This document shows, piece after piece, positions 8,461 through 13,548 of a stretch of 13,548 bases of DNA. The notes below the pieces were generated by a model, which was given only the letters and a program-made list of their open reading frames with translations, did no database searches and was not told the origin of the DNA. The position numbers and the translations under genes are program-made. Every line of letters begins with the position of its first letter. Within the stretch, counting starts at the first letter, position 1. The stretch comes from Paraprevotella sp. (GTDB lineage Bacteria; Bacteroidota; Bacteroidia; Bacteroidales; Bacteroidaceae), in NCBI GenBank assembly GCA_021205005.1, contig JAJPYK010000114.1, positions 1-13,548 of the forward strand. Direction: 5' to 3'.

Positions 8461-9516
8461 TTATCGACGTTGTCTGCGCACCGATACACGAGGAGTGGAA
8501 GGAGCAGAATTGCCCGAACTTTCCCTACGGCTTTTCGATGCTTTCGGTTTGTCTTCATTCTCCTCTTTGTCCTGAACCGCAGCCCTGCGAGAGTTACGGG
8601 AAGTTTTGGAAGCCTTTTCTTTTTTCACTTCCTTCACTTCTTTCGACGCAGAGTCGACGGGCACGGAATCCGGCTGCCCCCATACATGTTTCTCGAAGTC
8701 GGACAGTTGCTTTTCTATCCTCTTCTGTTCACCCGCCATGGCACTGTCCGTTTTGCAATAGTTAGCCAAGACACGTCCCTGCATGTTGTTGGTTTTATAG
8801 ATCTTCCCTTCATAAAGATTCATCGAGAAATAATCCGCCGCTGTCATGTTGGTCACATTATTATAGTTACTGGCCATCATGGTATGACGAGCCAAATAAG
8901 TACTGATATCATCATACTTCAGCCAAAACAAAGGATAAGGTGTGGCCTCGCCTCCGAAATCATCACCTCTCATCAACACCGGACAAAGTGCCACCACTTT
9001 CGTATGAAACGTTGAGGTCCGTTGATCGAAATAAGAACTCTCCTTAATATAATAACGAGAAACCTCCGCCGAAGGAATATCGCTGGCATTCACCATCGGA
9101 CGCCCATTCTTCTCTTCATAATAAATATGATAACGGTTCAACAGTTCTTTCACATCAACCTTATCTCGCGCCGTGAAAGATTCGTTGCCATCGAGTTTAT
9201 ATTCATAAGCCGTGATCTTCCCCGTCAGAAGCAAATCGAAAAGATAGGTAAACAAATTGAGCTGACCGGCTGAAGGCTCCACTGGATAATACAACGGAGC
9301 ATTTTTGTCCAAAGTCAGATCCAACTGACGATAGACATCGCGACGCCATACCACGTCCTCCGGCATATCCACAGAGGCAGGGAACTGCAAACTGGCACGA
9401 TCCACCGTTTTCTCGGTTTTATCCGTACCGGTAGGCTGTACTCTCCGGCGAGCAGGCTGTGCGTCTGCCTGCACCCACATCATCCCTATCCACAAAACGA
9501 ATAACAAACGTTTCAT
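8461..9516 (-). CDS. porN: Type IX secretion system ring subunit PorN/GldN
   Basis: PorN pairs with the lipoprotein PorK to form the large periplasmic ring under the outer membrane. I start it at the ATG at 9516 (351 residues) because MKRLLFVLWIGMMWVQADAQ is a ready signal peptide. The frame is open to a TTG at 9570, which overlaps porM by 11 nt, and ATGs at 9552 and 9546 are alternatives that only lengthen the signal peptide. The GldN-type core runs from about 50 to 282, with the conserved stretch VVALCPVLMRGDDFGGEATP at 174-193. The last 60 or so residues form a Lys/Arg/Ser-rich tail that looks disordered (EVKEVKKEKASK, ending RVSVRRQRR). It is the fourth gene of the porKLMN operon, 43 nt after porM. 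Confidence 0.92.
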   Translation of the reverse strand: MKRLLFVLWIGMMWVQADAQPARRRVQPTGTDKTEKTVDRASLQFPASVDMPEDVVWRRDVYRQLDLTLDKNAPLYYPVEPSAGQLNLFTYLFDLLLTGKITAYEYKLDGNESFTARDKVDVKELLNRYHIYYEEKNGRPMVNASDIPSAEVSRYYIKESSYFDQRTSTFHTKVVALCPVLMRGDDFGGEATPYPLFWLKYDDISTYLARHTMMASNYNNVTNMTAADYFSMNLYEGKIYKTNNMQGRVLANYCKTDSAMAGEQKRIEKQLSDFEKHVWGQPDSVPVDSASKEVKEVKKEKASKTSRNSRRAAVQDKEENEDKPKASKSRRESSGNSAPSTPRVSVRRQRR

Positions 9517-9559
9517 CACGACTTTGCTTTGATATTTAATATTCATTTCCATCCATTCA

Positions 9560-11122
9560 TTAATTGACAATCACCTCCATAGAACCGTCGAGCGTACGCT
9601 CCGCGCCGTCAGGACCTACTGCCCGAATCCGAGATATATAGAACCGTTTTCCGCGCCCTAACGAACGGAACATGCTCATCTGCTGGTCGGTAAACGAGGC
9701 TCCATTTGACACAGCCGGCACTGCGTTACCCATATTATCGAAGAACACGGTCTCAAAGCCCACCACACGGAATCCTATATTCAGCAACCCGTCGTCAATG
9801 GCTGCTCCGATGCCTTTGGTCGACATCAAGACTTGTTTCGACAAACGTCCGCCATGAAAACGGTCGCTACCTCCCGTTGCAGGTACCTCGATGTATGCCG
9901 TAGGATCAGGTAACTTCCTCACGCGGAAAGTAAACTGCCCCATCTGCTGCATACGTCCTTCCATATTGGCACTCACCGTAATTACGGCGTCTTTTCCCGC
10001 TTCCGAGGGACGAGCTATGTATTTGCCCGCTCCGGTCGGCTGTAAGACGCCCCCGCTCATAGACGCCACGACTTTATTGACCGGGACACCGGGAATGGAG
10101 ACGCTCATGGGATTTTCATAACCGGCATACAACACGTTCATAAGGTCTGCGGAAACCGTAGCGGAAGGCGCAACCACGGTATAAGGTTGTGAGAAGTCAC
10201 GCCTCACCATCTGCCCGCGTCCGTCCATCATCTCTATGTATCCTTTCAGCGTAAAGTCTCCTGTGGAACCGCAAACCGCCTCATACATGCCTTCCGGCGA
10301 CGTGATTTGCCGTCCTCCGACATAGATTGTAGGACGTCTTGTCGTATCCACAGCTGCCATGATGATCTGCGCACTCAACTTTCCGCCCTGTACCACAGTT
10401 CGTGAGTTGGGAATGACATAAGCCTTCAGTTCATTTACGCGCAAATCTTTAACATCGACACTGGCAACCAAAGCATGCAGCACTTCTCCCTCGGCATAAC
10501 GCACGTCGCTCTGCAATTTAGACAATAAGGTGACAGCCGCAGCCACCGGTATATTCTCAAACATATATTCCTGCCAGTTCTTGCCTAAAACTCCGGCTTT
10601 CTTCGGCACTTGCGTACTCAAGTAATTGGCAATGATCTTTTTTTGCGCCTCATCGGTCAACATCCCAACAATATCCTCACGAAAGCGATTGATGGACTGA
10701 AACAGACGTTGTCCCTCTCCCTTACGCGGAGCTAACATGACAGTAGAAGCCGCTTCCAAGTCCTCCTTATTCTCTATATTCTTCACATCGCCGTTCTCGC
10801 CATCGGCTTGCTTGACGATGCGCACTTTCAGCATTTCGGCATAATTATAGAGAGAGTCCGAAATATTTTTCACATGCTGCACCTTGTCAAACCAAACCTT
10901 CACTTTAGCCGGATTGGTTTTCAATTGTCCCTGCAAGTCTTTATAAATGGCTTCATTCGATGCAGTAGCATTCGCCGTGGTACGCAGAAGGCTATCTTCC
11001 ACCAATGAAAATCCGTTCAGCACATCGGAAGACACATTAAGAGCCAGCATGGCCATCAACACCACATACATGAGGTTGATCATCTTCTGACGCGGAGATT
11101 CTCTTTTATGCTGGGCTGCCAT
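9560..11122 (-). CDS. porM: Type IX secretion system motor subunit PorM/GldM
   Basis: PorM is the periplasm-spanning shaft of the type IX secretion motor: its single N-terminal helix sits within the PorL ring and its periplasmic part reaches the PorK-PorN ring. The 520-residue product opens with a short cytoplasmic stretch, MAAQHKRESPRQ. R11 just before the membrane helix (about 14-31) is the likely equivalent of the conserved arginine that interacts with PorL. The rest matches the known four-domain layout: a helical D1 (about 36-224), then three beta-rich domains (about 225-318, 319-404 and 405-520), ending SMEVIVN. The length agrees with characterised homologues. It lies 27 nt downstream of porL. 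I see no truncation or missing region. Confidence 0.95.
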   Translation of the reverse strand: MAAQHKRESPRQKMINLMYVVLMAMLALNVSSDVLNGFSLVEDSLLRTTANATASNEAIYKDLQGQLKTNPAKVKVWFDKVQHVKNISDSLYNYAEMLKVRIVKQADGENGDVKNIENKEDLEAASTVMLAPRKGEGQRLFQSINRFREDIVGMLTDEAQKKIIANYLSTQVPKKAGVLGKNWQEYMFENIPVAAAVTLLSKLQSDVRYAEGEVLHALVASVDVKDLRVNELKAYVIPNSRTVVQGGKLSAQIIMAAVDTTRRPTIYVGGRQITSPEGMYEAVCGSTGDFTLKGYIEMMDGRGQMVRRDFSQPYTVVAPSATVSADLMNVLYAGYENPMSVSIPGVPVNKVVASMSGGVLQPTGAGKYIARPSEAGKDAVITVSANMEGRMQQMGQFTFRVRKLPDPTAYIEVPATGGSDRFHGGRLSKQVLMSTKGIGAAIDDGLLNIGFRVVGFETVFFDNMGNAVPAVSNGASFTDQQMSMFRSLGRGKRFYISRIRAVGPDGAERTLDGSMEVIVN

Positions 11123-11149
11123 TCTATATTTCCTTTCAATTAAATCCGT

Positions 11150-12121
11150 TTATTCAACTCCCGCCCCTCCGGCCGTATTCTTCATGTTTACGGTCAGAGC
11201 CTGTATCATACGGGTATAGATTCCATTCAAATCTTCAATCTGACGCGCCATCTTCCGAGTCTGCTCATTGATTTGGTCGATCGTACCGATCTGCGTACTG
11301 ATGCTCTTCAGTTGCATCTCATAAATCGTATTGATACCGGTCAGCGTGCGGTTCAGATTATCCATTTCCTTAGAGTCGCGTGTCATACGCTCAGCTTGTT
11401 CCGAGACTCTCGTCAAGGTTTCGGTCAAAGTCTTCAACTCTCCTACATAAGCTTCGGCGGCCTCCTTCATCTCAGGTGCACAAGCCTCGCGTGCCGCTTC
11501 GAGAATTTCTGCATTCGAAGCATTCACCATATCGGCCAACATCTTGACATCGAAAGTCTGAGGCGATGCTGACGGCTGTCCTCCTGAAGGAGCCTGCACC
11601 GATGCCGCAGCCGTTTCCGCAGCAAAGGCATTTCCGTTGCCTTGCGACGAGGACTCTGAGGAAGAACCCGCCGCAGGCGAGATGCCTCCGACTCCCCCTA
11701 TAATAATAGGACTTCCGGTCATGGCCGGTTGCTGCACGGATTGTACATCTCCGCCCGAAGTCGAAGGATGCATATTCTCCTGCGGAACAGAGGGGCCACT
11801 GTCAGACTGTCCGACGGGACTTTCTTTCAAATCATCTTCTTCCCATTCCTCTTCCTCTGCCGTCAGTCTGGCCACCTCCTCTTCTTCCTGTTTCAGCCCG
11901 ACAGGCCGATCGAAACCGGATATGAGAAAGACCAGAACTTCCGTACCCATGCCCACGAACAACAAGGCATTGGCTCCTGCAATGTGAGTCAACTTGAACA
12001 ATGCACCCAGAATGACCACGGCTGCTCCCCAACTATACGCATAATTCAGAAATGTTTGCCCGGATACGGACTCAATCCACTCCTGAATGCGCAGGATCAC
12101 ATTTTTCTTATTATTAGCCAT
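11150..12121 (-). CDS. porL: Type IX secretion system motor subunit PorL/GldL
   Basis: PorL forms the inner-membrane ring that uses the proton gradient to drive PorM. The 323-residue product has two adjacent N-terminal helices (about 24-44 and 51-69). The second carries E61 in its middle (FVGMGTEVLVF), matching the conserved membrane glutamate needed for energising the motor in studied homologues. Next is a strongly acidic run (about 79-100), then a Ser/Gly/Pro/Ala-rich low-complexity linker (about 101-190), and a long helical, coiled-coil-like C-terminal part (about 195-315). GldL of flavobacteria is much shorter, so the linker accounts for most of the extra length; long PorL proteins are known in Bacteroidales. 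It is 14 nt downstream of porK and 27 nt upstream of porM. Confidence 0.94.
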   Translation of the reverse strand: MANNKKNVILRIQEWIESVSGQTFLNYAYSWGAAVVILGALFKLTHIAGANALLFVGMGTEVLVFLISGFDRPVGLKQEEEEVARLTAEEEEWEEDDLKESPVGQSDSGPSVPQENMHPSTSGGDVQSVQQPAMTGSPIIIGGVGGISPAAGSSSESSSQGNGNAFAAETAAASVQAPSGGQPSASPQTFDVKMLADMVNASNAEILEAAREACAPEMKEAAEAYVGELKTLTETLTRVSEQAERMTRDSKEMDNLNRTLTGINTIYEMQLKSISTQIGTIDQINEQTRKMARQIEDLNGIYTRMIQALTVNMKNTAGGAGVE

Positions 12122-12135
12122 ATCTTTATTTCTTT

Positions 12136-13548
12136 TTATTTACGTCGATTGGTCGTACCCGACACGGAGCGCACACAACGAAATCCGATGTACGAACGCG
12201 GCTGATTTTGGTACTCGTAAGAACGCCACACGGAACGTATCATAGATTCCGGGTCTTTCCACGAACCGCCGCGCACAGACTTCTTTTTCAGACGATAAGG
12301 ATCTTCTTTCGCCGCATTATATTTCAGTTCAGGGTTCATATCGCTCATACCGTCAACGCCGGACTCGGTATACACCGTACTGGTCCACTCCGCCACGTTT
12401 CCGGCCATATCGAACAAGCCGTTGGAATTGGCGGCATAAGAACCGCATTTAGACGTAATCAAACTACCATCATCCGTATAATCGCCTCGGTCCGGTTTAA
12501 AGTTGGCATAATAACAATCCTTCTCGTTCTTTACGCCTTTCGTTTCCCAAGGGAACAGTGCTCCGCTCGTACCCCGCGCGGCAAACTCCCATTCCACTTC
12601 CGTAGGCAACCGGTAGGGCTGTATCTGACTGCCGGCCTCGCCCAATCCTCTTCTCAAAAAGTTGGTACGCCACACGCAAAAGGCATTCGCCTGCTCCCAT
12701 GTCACTCCCACAACCGGATAATCATTATAGGCAGGATTTGAAAAATACTGCAACATGTAACGTTCGTTCTCCGCATTGGAGAAATCATTAACCCAGCACG
12801 TCGTGTCGGGATAGATGTTGACGATATAAGTATTCAAGAAATCATACAAGCCGGAAAGAGGACGATTGATGGTCTCGCGGACAATCTTCCCTTCATCGTC
12901 GATATAAGCCGTATCTTTGGAAATCATCACGGTTTCGTCAGTATTCACCGTCTTGTCCGTATTCAGATCACGCTCTTCCGGCACCAAGCGATTTTTACGC
13001 AAAGCGGCAGCCGTATAGTCGAACACCTCATAACGGTAATTCATCTGTTTGGCATCCAGCATACGTTCTCCCGTCACAGGATGAGTCACATAGACACTCT
13101 CTATGGCACGCTGTTCGTCTTCGTTCGGATGTTTCCAAGGAATCGGCTTTTTCCAATTTAAATAAGGTGTGACCGGATTCCCGTATTTATCCTCCTCTAT
13201 CTTATAAGTCTCGTCACCGCCATAAGCCGGATCGGCCAAACGTTCCCGGATAATGGAATCGCGCACCCAAAGCACGAACTGACGATATTTAGCGTTTGAC
13301 ACCTCATTGGCGTCCATCCAGAAGCCGTCAACTGAGATTTCCCTTGTGGGAATCGTCGTACCCCATAAGGAATCGGTTTCTTCCGTACCGATTTTCAATG
13401 AACCTTTTTTCACGAATACCATCCCGTACGGAGTCGGCTCATTGTAGGCCATCCCCCCGACACCGGTCACTTCTCCCCCCGTGGAAGAAGACAACGTTTT
13501 CGTGCCGAGACAGGAGCCCAATACCAAACAGGCTACCGCACCCAAGAC
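12136..13548 (-). CDS. porK: Type IX secretion system ring lipoprotein PorK/GldK (5' end missing)
   Basis: PorK is an outer-membrane-anchored periplasmic lipoprotein that builds the type IX ring with PorN. The window cuts the gene within the signal peptide: the first visible codons read V-L-G-A-V-A-C-L-V-L-G-S-C, so the TTG at 13545 is an internal leucine rather than a start. About ten residues are probably missing. LGSC is the likely lipobox, its Cys at residue 12 counting from 13545. The body is a formylglycine-generating-enzyme-like (sulfatase-modifying) fold, with YRLPTEVEWEFAARG (311-325), GLFDMAGNVAEW (376-387), VRGGSW (424-429) and IGFRCVRS (453-460). An insert of about 180 residues separates the first part from VVGVTWEQANAFC (278-290). 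The two catalytic cysteine positions after GGS are replaced (D431, I436), so it is structural rather than enzymatic. Confidence 0.95.
   Translation of the reverse strand, partial: VLGAVACLVLGSCLGTKTLSSSTGGEVTGVGGMAYNEPTPYGMVFVKKGSLKIGTEETDSLWGTTIPTREISVDGFWMDANEVSNAKYRQFVLWVRDSIIRERLADPAYGGDETYKIEEDKYGNPVTPYLNWKKPIPWKHPNEDEQRAIESVYVTHPVTGERMLDAKQMNYRYEVFDYTAAALRKNRLVPEERDLNTDKTVNTDETVMISKDTAYIDDEGKIVRETINRPLSGLYDFLNTYIVNIYPDTTCWVNDFSNAENERYMLQYFSNPAYNDYPVVGVTWEQANAFCVWRTNFLRRGLGEAGSQIQPYRLPTEVEWEFAARGTSGALFPWETKGVKNEKDCYYANFKPDRGDYTDDGSLITSKCGSYAANSNGLFDMAGNVAEWTSTVYTESGVDGMSDMNPELKYNAAKEDPYRLKKKSVRGGSWKDPESMIRSVWRSYEYQNQPRSYIGFRCVRSVSGTTNRRK

Noticed and set aside
9517..9570. TTG or upstream ATG starts for PorN
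   Set aside because: They add residues before an already complete signal peptide; the ATG at 9516 explains the protein better, though 9546 and 9552 remain possible.
12208..12741. Plus-strand open frame of 177 codons opposite porK
   Set aside because: Antisense to conserved PorK motifs, with no recognisable domain.
13543..13545. TTG as the start of PorK
   Set aside because: The frame continues to the window edge and the codon falls inside the hydrophobic core of a lipoprotein signal peptide, so the true start is outside.

Overview
The window looks like chromosome of a Bacteroidota bacterium, most likely order Bacteroidales. The evidence is a porK-porL-porM-porN (gldKLMN) type IX secretion operon, protein families typical of the phylum, and two upstream sequences matching the Bacteroidota promoter pattern (TTTG, about 20 nt, TAnnTTTG). 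The genus cannot be fixed from the sequence alone. All the genes look like native housekeeping or envelope genes; there is no phage, CRISPR array, rRNA or tRNA.

Layout from left to right. Bases 1-50 are the end of a repeat that continues beyond the window. On the minus strand, gltX (glutamyl-tRNA synthetase) and waaA (Kdo transferase) overlap by 4 nt. On the plus strand, divergent from gltX, is a 7TM-HD phosphodiesterase of the PgpH type. Its 3' end overlaps the 3' end of minus-strand priA (primosomal helicase) by 25 nt. A 316-bp gap between priA and the next gene holds a candidate priA promoter and a small element of about 186 bp with terminal inverted repeats and a strong central hairpin. 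Next, all on the minus strand and listed left to right, are a PorT-like outer-membrane beta-barrel gene with its own candidate promoter, then porN, porM, porL and the 5'-truncated porK. Transcription runs porK to porN and then towards the barrel gene and priA.

How the genes work together. PorL and PorM form the inner-membrane, proton-driven motor of the type IX secretion system. PorK (a lipoprotein) and PorN form the periplasmic ring under the outer membrane. The adjacent small barrel is an envelope protein that may be linked to the system, but only its position suggests this. WaaA adds Kdo to lipid A. The HD protein probably degrades cyclic di-AMP.

The least expected structure is the repeat family. 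A terminal-inverted-repeat element lies just after the barrel gene, and a diverged second copy, in the same orientation relative to the upstream gene, lies just after waaA. I see no clearly undescribed protein system here.
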